Source of the DNA: Scolanthus callimorphus
Taxonomy: Eukaryota; Cnidaria; Anthozoa; Actiniaria; Edwardsiidae
DNA length: 64,000 bases
Assembly: GCA_033964015.1 (NCBI GenBank)
Contig: CM066919.1
Location: 1,736,001-1,800,000, forward strand
Direction: 5' to 3'
Of the stretch, positions 47,501-59,400 are shown piece by piece. Position numbers and translations under genes: made by a program. The notes beneath the pieces are model-generated. The model was given only the letters and a program-made list of their open reading frames with translations, did not search any database and had not been told where the DNA came from. The stretch's first letter is position 1. Every line of letters begins with the position of its first letter.

Positions 47501-50500
47501 CCACTTATCTTTTAGTACAGTAGAACCACTTATCTTTTAGTACAGTAGAACCACTTATCTTTTAGTACAGTAGAACCACTTATCTTTTAGTACAGTAGAA
47601 CCACTTATCTTTTAGTACAGTAGAACCACTTATCTTTTAGTACAGTAGAACCACTTATCTTTTAGTAAGGCGCAAGAGGTACCTGGCACCTACCGATTCC
47701 ATCAATCTCGGTATTTGATACCACAGAAATACTAAGTAGTCAGTGAAGCTAACCTTAGAGAATTGTTCCTTGAAACTCTTGGCAATTTGCCGACGCTGAT
47801 CACTGGAGCGCGCCCCCAACACTGCTATAACATGAAGTTCTTCCGTGCCTAGAAACCAAGCAGCACATAAATAATTAATGTTCGATTCTCTGGTTTTTAG
47901 GTAAGAAGAGGTAGGTTAAACTATAGTGCATATACAAATATTATGCATAATATAGGTACAAAAAAGGGCATATATTTAGGTACAGTATAGTGCATATATA
48001 GGTACAGTATAGTGCATAAATAGGTACAGTATAGTGCATATATAGGTACAGTATAGTTCATATACAGGTACAGTATGGTGCATATATAGGTACAGTATAG
48101 TGCATACATAGGTACAGTATAGTGCATATTTAGGTACAGTATAGTGCATATATAGGTACAGTATAGTGCATAAATAGGTACAGTATAGTGCATATATAGG
48201 TACAGTATAGTTCATATACAGGTACAGTATGGTGCATATATAGGTGCAGTATAGTGCATATATAGGTGCAGTATGGTGCATATATAGGTACAGTATGGTG
48301 CATATATAGGTGTAGTATAGTGCATATATTGGTGCAGTATGGTGCATATATAGGTACAGTATAGTGCACATATAGGTGCAGTATAGTGCATATATAGGTA
48401 CAGTATAGTGCATATATAGGTACAGTATAGTGCACATATAGTTGCCCTGATGAAGGCTTTTAAATAAAGCCGAAAATTTGGCACAAGAAGGTTTATTGTC
48501 ATCTTTCAGTATTTAATGTTTATTTAGCACATATAGGTGCAGTATAGTGCATATATAGGTGCAGTATGGTGCATATATAGGTACAGTATAGTGCATATAT
48601 AGGTGCAGTATGGTGCATATATAGGTGCAGTATAGTGCATATTTAGGTACAGTATGGTGCATATATAGGTGCAGTATAGTGCATATATAGGTGCAGTATA
48701 GTGCATATATAGGTGCAGTATAGTGCATATATAGGTGCAGTATAGTGCATATATAGGTGCAGTATAGTGCATATATAGGTGCAGTATAGTGCATATATAG
48801 GTACAGTATAGTGCACATATAGGTGCAGTATAGTGCATATATAGGTGCAGTATGGTGCATATATAGGTACAGTATAGTTCATATATAGGTACAGTATAGT
48901 GCATATATAGGTACAGTATTTAGTGCATATATAGGTGCAGCATGGTGCATATATAGGTACAGTATAGTGCATATATAGGTGCATTATAGTGCATATATAG
49001 GTACAGTATAGTGCATATATAGGTACAGTATAGTGCATATATAGGTACAGTATAGTGCATATATAGGTACAGTATAGTGCATATATAGGTGCAGTATGGT
49101 GCATATATAGGTGCAGTATGGTGCATATGTAGGTACAGTATAGTGCACATATAGGTACAGTATAGTGCATATATGGGTACAGTATAGTGCATATATAGGT
49201 ACAGTATAGTGCATATATAGGTGCAGTATGGTGCATATATAGGTGCAGTATGGTGCATATATAGGTACAGTATACTGCATATATAGGTACAGTATAGTGT
49301 ATATATAGGTACAGTATAGTGCAAATATAGGTACAGTATAGTGCATATACTGGTGCAGTATGGTGCATATATAGGTACAGTATAGTGCACATATAGGTGC
49401 AGTATAGTGCATATATAGGTACAGTATACTGCATATATAGGTACAGTATAGTGCATATATAGGTACAGTATAGTGCATATATAGGTACAGTATAGTGCAT
49501 ATATAGGTACAGTATAGTGCATATATAGGTGCAGTATGGTGCATATATAGGTGCAGTATGGTGCATATGTAGGTACAGTATAGTGCACATATAGGTACAG
49601 TATAGTGCATATATGGGTACAGTATAGTGCATATATAGGTACAGTATAGTGCATATATAGGTGCAGTATGGTGCATATATAGGTGCAGTATGGTGCATAT
49701 ATAGGTACAGTATACTGCATATATAGGTACAGTATAGTGTATATATAGGTACAGCATAGTGCAAATATAGGTACAGTATAGTGCATATATTGGTGCAGTA
49801 TGGTGCATATATAGGTACAGTATAGTGCACATATAGGTGCAGTATAGTGCATATATAGGTACAGTATAGTGCATATATAGGTATAGTATAGTGCACATAT
49901 AGGTGCAGTATAGTGCATATATAGGTGCAGTATGGTGCATATATAGGTACAGTATAGTGCATATATAGGTGCAGTATGGTGCATATATAGGTGCAGTATA
50001 GTGCATATTTAGGTACAGTATGGTGCATATATAGGTGCAGTATAGTGCATATATAGGTGCAGTATGGTGCATATATAGGTACAGTATAGTGCATATATAG
50101 GTGCAGTATAGTGCATATATAGGTACAGTATAGTGCACAAATAGGTGCAGTATAGTGCATATATAGGTGCAGTATGGTGCATATATAGGTACAGTATAGT
50201 TCATATATAGGTACAGTATAGTGCATATATAGGTGCAGTATAGTGCATATATAGGCACAGTATATAGTGCATATATAGGTGCAGTATAGTGCATATATAG
50301 GTACAGTATAGTGCATATATAGGTACAGTATAGTGCATATATAGGTACAGTATAGTGCATATATAGGTGCAGTATGGTGCATATATAGGTGCAGTATGGT
50401 GCATATGTAGGTACAGTATAGTGCACATATAGGTACAGTATAGTGCATATATAGGTACAGTATAGTGCATATATAGGTACAGTATAGTGCATATATAGGT

Positions 50501-51404
50501 GCAGTATGGTGCATATATAGGTGCAGTATGGTGCATATATAGGTACAGTATACTGCATATATAGGTACAGTATACTGCATATATAGGTACAGTATAGTGC
50601 ATATATAGTAGGTACAGTGTAGTGCATATATAGGTACAGTATAGTGCATATATAGGTGCAGTATGGTGCGTATATAGGTACAGTATAGTGCATATATAGG
50701 TACAGTATAGTGCACATATAGATGCAGTATGGTGCATATATAGGTACAGTATAGTGCATACATAGGTGCAGTATGGTGCATATATAGGTACAGTATAGTG
50801 CATATATAGGTGCAGTATAGTGCATATATAGGTACAGTATAGTGCATATATAGGTGCAGTATAGTGCATATATAGGTGCAGTATGGTGCATATATAGGTA
50901 CAGTATAGTGCATATATAGGTGCAGTATAGTGCATATATAGGTGCAGTATAGTGCATATATAGGTGCAGTATAGTGCACATATAGGTGCAGTATAGTGCA
51001 TATATAGGTACAGTATAGTTTATATATAGGTACAGTATAGTGCATATATAGGTGCAGTATAGTGCATATATAGGTACAGTATGGTGCATATATAGGTGCA
51101 GTATATTGCATATATAGGTACAGTATAGTGCATATATAGGTACAGTATAGTGCATCATATCATGATGTCTATAACGTGCAAACTTTGCAAAAACACTTTG
51201 TAACCGATAATCAAGGCACTCACCATAACCCTTCATGGCCTTTCTAAGAGTATTGGCATCTCTCTCAGGGTCAAAATTCTCCGCTGGCTTTACAGTTCCC
51301 TGATACCGTACCTACGAAACGGTAAATATCACCAATAATTGCCACACCCTTGATATCACACATATATGTCCTACCTGACTAACTTCAAGATGTGGCCGGT
51401 CAGT
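41548..51404 (-). CDS. Annexin
   Basis: Minus-strand exons in order: 51375-51404, 51224-51311, 47754-47848, 46992-47105, 46683-46739, 46387-46420, 46222-46301, 45837-45905, 45444-45545, 44674-44749, 43446-43482, 41548-41670 (stop TAA). Phases fit throughout except between the tenth and eleventh, where an exon of about 60 bp is missing. Four annexin repeats: [79 protein letters not shown] to ALLLKILGE. GxGT type-II calcium loops are present in I-III. About 300 residues found, family core about 310-320. Annexins bind acidic phospholipids in a calcium-dependent way. The intron after 46222 starts GCAAGT (GC-AG type). The initiator exon, upstream of 51404, was not identified. Confidence 0.9.
41797..42070. 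mobile_element. Inverted-repeat MITE, diverged family A
   Basis: Arms CGTGCTCTCTG...TTCTTACAAACACGAGG and GTGTTTGTAAGAAACCAGAG around a GATGTTGGGAGAA segment shared with the copies at 9725 and 14820. Confidence 0.65.
42430..42700. repeat. Three degenerate ~90-bp tandem copies
   Basis: Copies share CTCCAGAATTCTGAGTT, GAAGGGTGACAG and TGCAAGTA blocks. In the last annexin intron. Confidence 0.65.
42720..43120. repeat. Dispersed TCACGAATCACGG motif cluster
   Basis: At least eight irregularly spaced copies of TTTCACG and AATCACGG-type motifs in both a direct and a variant form. Probably a degenerated repeat element in an annexin intron. Confidence 0.55.
45195..45395. repeat. Two tandem ~105-bp copies of a dispersed repeat
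   Basis: Each copy starts ATGGACGA.TTC(C/A)AGCTATAAG, contains CGCGCGCGCTCTTCTTTATT and ends CAACTACCAGAATGCAGCGCG. A third copy lies at 415-505 inside a RUSF1 intron. Confidence 0.85.
47222..47668. repeat. 25-bp minisatellite in an annexin intron
   Basis: About 18 head-to-tail copies of AACCACTTATCTTTTAGTAC followed by AGTAG, nearly identical; one copy has CATC for CACT at about 47477. The intron lies between exons 47754-47848 and 46992-47105. Confidence 0.97.
47925..51160. repeat. 22-bp minisatellite, about 3.2 kb, in an annexin intron
   Basis: Around 140 copies of a 22-bp unit whose plus-strand form is CATATATAGGTACAGTATAGTG, given here as CATATATAGGTACAGT + ATAGTG. Main variants are GGTGCAG for GGTACAG and TATGGTG for TATAGTG. 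Because 22 is not a multiple of 3, the minus-strand translation cycles through all frames and repeats every 22 residues. Interrupted once by unrelated sequence at about 48437-48530. Confidence 0.97.
48437..48530. other. Non-repeat island inside the 22-bp array
   Basis: Contains TTGCCCTGATGAAGGC, then a GGCTTTTAAATAAAGCC stem-loop and GAAAATTTGGC, a pattern seen at ends of some retroelements (Penelope-like). Too short to classify. Confidence 0.4.
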
Positions 51405-52109
51405 CTGAAAGATAAAGAGACACTAATATTGATTTGTGGGTGGTAAACACGACTTCATTGCCTCCTCCTACCATTGACTTTTTTTTATTGCCCCCAAAAA
51501 CCCGAGGAGGCACCTTAGGACTCCCCGCGTATATAGAGAGGAAGAGGGAGACTGGGGAGAGGGGCTGGTATTTCCGGTGTATAGGCGGAAAAATTCTCGG
51601 TTTGATCGCTGCACGCCCGCAAAGTATCGAAATACTGTGATTGAAGTCTTCAAAATATTGAGTTCTGAGGTTCATGATCTTTCTGTCGTAATAAAGAGAA
51701 CCTCAAAGTTTGTTCTGGTATATTTGCTTCAGAGTAACTTCAGTACAGCTGAGGCTGTAGTGTAAGTTGTGAAAAGACTAGTCCGGATCTTCCGAAAGCA
51801 CAACAAACAATCGTATTAGAAAAAAATAGTACTTGACAGCAGAAATATATTATTCAAACCGTACTAAAAGGCGGGGCAGCTCTAGTTTGTGAGTTGTCGT
51901 ATTTGACGATCGCTAATGAAAAGGTGGAGCGATTGAGAGTGAATGGACGGTTACACCTATGACTTGTTCGGGTTGGTTTTCACTACATAAGCATAAGCGT
52001 AAGCATAAGGATCAAACTAACAAGCGTCATAAGGATCATAAGAACCATAAGCCGCCAGGCGTTATGTTTCTTATGACTTAGTGAGGACGCTTCGTCATAA
52101 GCGTCTGAA

Positions 52110-53095
52110 GTGCTTAAAGTGCTACTAATGCTTTTCGAGAGACGTTTTGAGGAAAATCCTCTAATCAAGTAATGAGCTTCTGTGAAATTTTTTTTTTCCG
52201 TTAAATCCTGATTTTTTTACGAATCACTTCATATTGTAAATTTCCCGCCATCTTTGAACGCTGACTACATTTGTTTCTTTTGAGATTACAAGATAGCCGG
52301 TGCGCGTGAGTGCGCGGTACCTGTCACAACAAGCGCAGGAATCTTTTATTCTTTTAATAGGTTTTTAAAGCGAGAAAAGTTTATAATGAGTGCAACCCCG
52401 GAATTTCACAAAAGTTCTTCGCAGTAGTCGCTACAATACCCGACATTTTCTGTGTTTCTTTTCGGTAGCGCCGTTCAAGAAGACCATTTTCAAAATGGCT
52501 TTGCTATTCTAAACGTGGGCCCTTTACCATCCCAGTACTATAAATAGTGTGGTGTGACATTGGAATTTAATATTAGCTATTCCACACCATAAAGGACCCT
52601 CATAGAAGACAGATAGAGGCTATTTTATTCGACGGATATAATGCATGACAAACGGTAATGGCGGCAACCGTTGTCACTGAAATCTGAAATCGCACTCGCA
52701 TTCAATTTTCTGACGTTAAAAACTTTAAAGATCAATAATATAAGCAACAAAGAAATACATATCAATAATGGCCTACGTTCCACTAATACCAACATCGCAA
52801 AAGAACGATACAACTAGCGAATTCTTGCGAAGAATATCCTGTTAGCTGAAAAGACGACTTGAACTTTGAACGTCCTTATTTGGGCATGACTTGGATCTTG
52901 GCCGCGTGAAGACGATCCGCGTGGGAGTCTGGTATGTGTTTCAAAGATGGCGGGACTATTTCCAATATGAAATGATCCGTAAAAAGTCAGGATTTAACCG
53001 AATCGAAAAAAAATTTCACAGAAGCTCACTACTTAATTAAAGGATTTTGCTCAAAAAGTCTCTCAAAAAGCATTAGTAGCACTTTAAGCTCGGTC
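52110..53095. mobile_element. ~1-kb non-autonomous DNA transposon with ~150-bp inverted ends
   Basis: Left arm (from about 52110, GTGCTACTAATGCTTTTCGA to CCCGCCATCTTTGAA at about 52258) and right arm (from CAAAGATGGCGGGACTATTT at about 52940 to GCATTAGTAGCACTTTAAGC at about 53090) are complements. No transposase frame inside. A partial copy lies at 31358-31505. Flanked by GCATAAGC-type repeats at 51985-52095 and 53095-53135. Confidence 0.82.
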
Positions 53096-53137
53096 CCCAC
53101 TAGCGTCATAAGGATCATAGGAATCATAAGCATATAG

Positions 53138-53235
53138 AGGATAATACACGGTGGCTTGAAGATATGAATTTCATTTTCGAGTGGCAAGTTTTGACACGAG
53201 AAAATAAAATTCATATCTTCAAGCCACCGTGTAAT
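53138..53235. mobile_element. ~98-bp foldback MITE
   Basis: Arms of about 38 bp: ACACGGTGGCTTGAAGATAT... and its complement ending ...CAAGCCACCGTGT, with a short TTTTGACACGAG-type centre. Confidence 0.85.
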
Positions 53236-53509
53236 TTTCTTTTTGTTATATAGACAAACCAGAAAAGATTATTACAAATTGATTTCCAAGCACTTTTGTT
53301 TTGACCGATATCGTAACTAGTGAGGATATGGAAAATATGTCACTCAGGTCCCGGATGTAGCTTCGTATGAGATCTACGAGTGGCGTATTTCCCAGTAAAA
53401 CACTCGCGTCTATATAATAACAGGCGTTTTAAAGAAACATTACGCCTGATGCTTATGATGCTTATGATGCTTATGATCTTTATGACGCTAGTGGGGACTA
53501 AGCTTAAGT

Positions 53510-53602
53510 GCGGTTTTCACTACGACATAAGCGTAAGCATAAGGATCAAAGGCTTCCGTTCTTCTGATGCTTATGCTTACTTATGTCGTAGTGAAAACCA
53601 AC
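53510..53602. mobile_element. ~92-bp foldback with GCATAAG repeats
   Basis: Arms GGTTTTCACTACGACATAAG and CTTATGTCGTAGTGAAAACC enclose GCTTATGCTTA-type repeats and a short centre. A related one-arm copy starts GGTTGGTTTTCACTAC at about 51971. Confidence 0.85.
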
Positions 53603-55439
53603 CGTTATGTGGACGTCCCTTAGTTAGATGGTGTGTAATCCTGGGTTAAGAGCGCCAGCTGCATCGCGTGCTAAGCGGGCCTGTAACACAAAAATGATTC
53701 CTTGAAATCTCAGAATACCTAGCATGCTATAAGGCCCTTTGCTAATAATCCCAGCTGGAAATATTTTAACATTTAGGAGTTGGCGCGTGCGATTGGTTAA
53801 TTCCGTTAATCATTAAAATAATGCTTTAACACTAATTATAAACATAGTACATTTTAAGAAAAACAGAGTAACTAATACAAAACTGCGCATTTTTTTATAA
53901 TTTACTTAAAGTAATTTTGTAAATAGTCAAATTTCTTTATCAAGTTTGGGCTCTTCAACAATTTCTCCACTAAACTCCACATATAGTGTTTCACGAAATT
54001 ACTCGTGATGCACTCAAGTGCGAGTTTTGTGAATTTCGCCGTCGTTCTCTGAACAGAAAAGGCAAATTGTAATCGTAATTGTAAAACTGTAAATGTAAAA
54101 CTGTAATCACATGAGCAATTCAGGTGAATAAATCCCCCTCATCTACTAGACTACAGGTTTAAACACAGGCTAGACAACTTAAACACAGCTTTTCCTTGGA
54201 CTCTTCGTTCAAGTTTGTTTGAGCAGATTTCCTAACTCTAATTTTGCATGTTTCACGCTGAGTTTTTCTATTCAATCAAAACTTTGACGCCTTTGATCTT
54301 CAGCTCTTTGATGTTATATTCTTGTATTTCTAAGGGAAACGAACAATCCAAAAATGTTTCGCTTGCCATTACTACTTTTATCGCTTATCTCCTGAGAACT
54401 TACCATTTTGTTTTTATCAGCAGTCGATATATATATATGGCTCTGGCTTTAAGACTTTTCCACTGTGTTTTTATAAGTAAAAATGTAAATACGTCTGACA
54501 CATCCAGCAGGAACTTTTTCTGTAATCCGATTGGTCGACGTGAATGTCATATGCCTCGTCAGCTGTCATTGTGTACTCTGAGAAGTTTGCAATTATTCTA
54601 TATTTTTAATAACTTGTATTATGTAAATAATTCTCACTGGTGAACGGTATTTTTATGTTTTAATTCTTTATACCACATAATTTATATCGTATTTTAAAGT
54701 TCCTAGTCACTAATCAACTTGTGGAGGGTTACACATATATTTCTCTATTATGTGCGACAGGCACAAACGAGAGAAATCGTCAGATCACAAAACCTTGCCA
54801 TGATTGCTGACAAAATTGTTGGGTGCACACGTTTGTCCAATTTCTCAATATTCATCAACCGTTGGGATTTTTAAAATTTAACATCGATCATTCGAATCCC
54901 TTCTCAATCATATACAGAAAAACACAACGAAATCGCCAACCACTCCCGTTCTCGACAAAGCGTCAAATATAGCAGTTTCACGTGTCCTAGTTTACAAGAA
55001 AACGGCTGAAATGCATCCAACTTTATGGATTTGAAAGTGCAAACATTGTGTTCTGTAATCAAGTGTATCGTTCTTTGCCGTTGTCGTTCTCGTTGCCGTG
55101 TGACTAGTTAAGGTAATTCCCTTGTTTTGCACCGCGCATCTCTTCTGCGCAAGGTAACGCGCGCTATTTGCTAAAAAAAATCGCGCGCGCGGAGTAACGC
55201 ATCGTACAAACAGGTCTAACCATACACACAGGAGTAGACGAATCTCGTTTTAGATCGTGGATTTTCCAACGGGAAATTGAGAGTGAGGAATGGCTCCTGG
55301 AGTGAAAATATGGGCCTACTACTACCAGTTTTCAATCTACTGCAAAACTAGACAGGGTCGCTAAAAGCACCTCATCATGACGAAAGCCTTTGACCCATCG
55401 GACTTTAAACAAATAAAAGTGAAATTGAAACAATCAAAT

Positions 55440-55640
55440 TTATACAAAATATGAATGTTTATTTTATAAACACCAATGAAATACCAGGTGATCTCCCGCG
55501 CGAAAACTTGATATCTTCACACGTGAAAATATCATGTTATTTTCACATGTGAAAATATCACACTTGCCTTTGCTGGATGCTCGATTTTTAAGCTTAACTC
55601 AAATAAAATTTGAATTTGGTATTTCATTGATGTTTATATA
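55440..55640. mobile_element. Inverted-repeat MITE
   Basis: Outer arms containing TTTATAAACACCAATGAAAT and ATTTCATTGATGTTTATA and an inner GATATTTTCACATGTGAAAA palindromic segment. Confidence 0.7.
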
Positions 55641-55649
55641 ATAAACAGA

Positions 55650-55780
55650 ACATTACATGACCGCTTGGAGATACGAATTTTATCTTCTCGTGTTAAAATT
55701 TATCTCACTCGTTCGCTGCGCTCACTCGTGAGATAAATTTTCAACACTCGTATCTCCGCGCCGCCATGTAATATCCTCTA
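55650..55780. mobile_element. Foldback MITE adjacent to the previous one
   Basis: Arms ACATTACATG.CCGC...GGAGATACGA and TCGTATCTCC...GCCATGTAAT around an inner AAATTTATCTCACTCGT / ACTCGTGAGATAAATTT pair. Confidence 0.75.
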
Positions 55781-56462
55781 TATCTTTCTTTTTTTAAATT
55801 TATTTGAGTTTAATGCTACACGGTTCAAATATAATCTAAATCTCAATGCCCCCTCAATCTAAACTCAAGGCCGGCAAACAAAGACACATAAATAATTAAT
55901 GTTAGACTTTGCAGCCTACATATTGTTTCATTTACACAAAAAGCTATTGTTGGCTAAACCTTACTTTACTAATTTTAAGCAACTCACTTCTATAATAGTG
56001 GCAGATCCAGAAATAGGTAGCGTAGAAGAAAAACGGGGTGGTGCATGGGTATTCGATGTAACCCCACTCTTATCTTAAATTCGCCATTATTTATGCCAAG
56101 CTTTAAAAAGTTATAATAAGTACAGTAATCTTTTTCAAAGGTCCAATTATTTTATTGCCCGATTGCCTTTTCAACTCATTGTATTTGGTATACCTGTGTA
56201 ACATTTATCCGCAGAGGCCTGATGCAAATCTACATTGGTCAGCGGTTATGCCAATGTTTCGCGCCAAATGTAATTTTGGAATGTTTTGATATTTATTCGA
56301 AAATTCTACTGTTTCGCACTATTTACTCCCAAAATTAGATGTTGGCTTATCCTAGGGATTAGATAACACGTCTTTGAGACCCTTTGGAGGTTTTGACGTA
56401 TTTTTGAATCGCCAATAAACAGACAGTCTGACAGGAGTCACTGAGCTGCTAGGGCATCAAGC

Positions 56463-59400
56463 ATGGTACCAGAGGAAAAGAGAAACTTGCCTTGGTACGT
56501 CATAAGTACATTGTGTTCTGCTGGATACTCAAGTCCTGACTTCAAGCATTTTATTCTCTCTTTCCGTAGGGTAGAGAAATATAGACCGAAGTGTCTGGAT
56601 GACTTGATTTCACACAAGGATATTATCAACACAAGTAAGCTTAAAGTTAAAGGGCAAACGGCATGAAATCAGTGTTATAAGTTACTTAATAATGCACTAG
56701 TCATTTGTTTCCACCGACCCCCAACCCCCGCGACATAGCAGGGGAATATGAAACAGATGTTGTCAAATTTGAAATAATTCCACCGCCTACCAGGGGAGGA
56801 CGCCTTGGCAAATTCCCTACACCCCGGGGAAACATTTCCTACACGAGGGGGCCTAGGGGGGTTCTCAAACCGCACAAAAATTTCGAAAATACCGCCTTTC
56901 CGCACAGATTTTTCGGGAATACCGCTCACCGCAAAATGTTTTTCTTTTATATCTTAAATGGCGCCGAAATCACACGCGAAGTCAGTCAAATGCCGTTTCC
57001 GCTAACGATTCCGTGGTATCCAATGGCAATCAGACCTTCTATTCAAGCAAAACGTGAGCAGAAGATTGTCTTGAGCCCTACAACCATCCGCCAGTGTGTA
57101 ACTTGTGTTTTACTGCAATTCGAGAGTCTCGGGATGCTAAATACCGTTAACCGTAGGACTCGCAAACACGGCAATACCGCATTTTTGTACACAAATTACC
57201 GTGTGATCGATCGCAGACTATTTCACCAATTTTCGCACACCGTAGACTTTGAAAATAGCGCATAACCGTAACTTTTCAGCTTTTTATCCGCAAAACCGCG
57301 CAAAACACAGCCAATACCGCATCACCGCAAACCCCTAGGCCCCCCTCCGACACCCAAGGGACAAATTCCACCCTCCACAAGATGGATACAAGAAACTTCC
57401 TAATACTGTCAAAACCAGTAGAGTGTCTTTGCCGAAATGAAAAAGACAGGTGTTTTGTATGTTTCCCCCACCATTCCCCCGGCCGGTTATCTGAGCCATA
57501 TCAAATTTGAAGTAAACTCCCTGGGGATCGGTGCAAAAATACAAGACAAACCACTGATATTTCCCCCAGTATTGCCTGACAAAATCCCCGCATGTCGCGG
57601 GGGTGGGGGGGTCGGTGGAAGCAAATGACTAGTGCATAATATGCTCACAAAAACGAATTTCATTCAAGGAAAATGTAAGGCTTACGTTCCAAATTTGAGC
57701 TAAATCATACAAAAAGTTGCTAATTTACAGATTCAGATTTTATTATTGGGCTTCATAAACATGGAACTTTACCAAATAATCATGCCAGGGAAAGGGTGGA
57801 CCTGAGTAAGAGGCAATCATAGACAAATCTGGCAGCTATGTTACAGCATTTATAAGTTGAGTCGGGGGAGGGAGGGGGGCAAAGGCCCTTGTTACTAATT
57901 TTCCCATAACTTAGATTTTTGTCACATGTTTACTGTATTTTAGTTCTTCAAAAGCAGTTTCTGGATACGCCCCTGTAATAGGTTCTCTATGTCAATGCTA
58001 TGTCAATTTTTTTGCATACCTGCCACCTCTCATGGCTTTTATACATCCTGGTTTGGGGTCAAATCTCCCAGACTCAGGTTATTTTCCAGTAAATGAGGCC
58101 ATTACTGTGTTTTTTGTAATTCTGTGAACTTTGCAATGACTTAGCTAATTCAAATTAAATCAAATATCCAAAAACCTGATTACTTTTTCAAAACTCTTAA
58201 GTGATGTTTATGGTTGCTAAGAGTGTTGGTTGTGCGATCAAAGGAAGCTCCTAAAACAAGGTGTGACTGTTGCTTCAGAGTTAATGAAACTGCAGTAAAT
58301 TTAAATATAAATATGAGATTGATATGTTTACCTTATTGCCTTCAGTTCGAAGATTCATTGATGAAGATCGACTGCCCCATCTACTGTTTTATGGGCCACC
58401 GGGGACAGGAAAGACTTCTACAATCCTTGCTGTGGCAAAACAGTTGTATCCTCAAAAGCAGTTTGGCTCTATGGTGTTGGAGGTCTGTATATAAAAAAAA
58501 ACTTATTGAAATAATATACCCTGTGCTTTGAACATATTTATTTATTTATTTCCAAGATTTCTAGTCATGTCAAAGTATAGTAAAATAAAGGCCTTACCTG
58601 GCCTACAGATTTATAGTCTTGGCATGCTAGATGATCAGGCACCTCTCTGTTGAAGCTAGCCAAAGGTTATCTTGCAAAGGAGGCATTGAATGATGGACCT
58701 GCAAATTCAAATTCTAGGGCATGATGAAATAAATAAATATGTTACTTACCAGCTGGGAGGGCCGTATAGGGAAAAACTGTGACTGCATGAGGGCTGGAAA
58801 ATGTTGACGGAGGCTGAGGTCAACATTTTCCAAGCCAAGGTCAGAGTTTTTCCCTATATGGACCGACCTAAACTTTTTTCCAACTCTAAAATGTGAATTT
58901 TTTATGAAAACAAGCTCGCACAAATGGTTACCATGACCTAGGTCAGAGATAGGAAAATATTGCCCGCATGCTCACGCTCTAAGAACCAATCAGAATGCAG
59001 AATTTCTTACCATGCCCTCTAGGGAAAAAATAATACTGCATCTGCAGTTTGATACTACATTATGTCTAATCACAGACTTCAAATGCACCTGATCATTGAT
59101 GGGTGCCATCTACTGTATCTGGCCTTTCTTTCTCATCCCATTCCTTTTCTATCTATTCTGGCTTGTATCTCACCTGTCATTCAATTTGATTAATATCTAG
59201 CTGAATGCATCTGATGACAGAGGTATAGGGATAGTCAGGGGAGACATTCTTAGTTTTGCAAGCACAAGAACAATATTCAAGTAAGTCATTCATCTCTGTA
59301 TGTACAAGGGCATTACAGGACTACAACATTTTGTTGAATGCAACAGCTTATTAATATTTTCAAATCTAATACTCCATTGGTATGAGTTTTGCCATGCATT

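Larger units (their letters stand above)
51405..56462. other. Region between annexin exons and RFC5
   Basis: No coding exon was identified; the annexin initiator exon and promoter should lie here. It is dominated by inverted-repeat elements, described separately. Confidence 0.5.

Noticed and set aside
48437..48480. Hammerhead ribozyme (CTGATGA ... GAAA core with a stem between)
   Set aside because: The bases flanking the core pair with each other as TGCC/GGCA, which is not the hammerhead topology, no cleavage-site stem is visible, and position 10.1 is unpaired.
47222..51160. CRISPR array
   Set aside because: Units are contiguous tandem repeats without unique spacers, in a eukaryotic gene.
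48643..51236. 822- and 750-codon Tyr/Cys-rich frames as secreted repeat proteins
   Set aside because: All three frames are open because of the 22-bp unit; the stretch is the intron between two annexin exons.
53640..53685. Minus-strand segment after GTGTTACAG as the annexin first exon
   Set aside because: No GT donor follows in a usable phase and no ATG lies in a suitable frame.
54248..54643. 131-codon plus-strand reading frame
   Set aside because: AT-rich, with no recognisable domain, splice context or conservation pattern.
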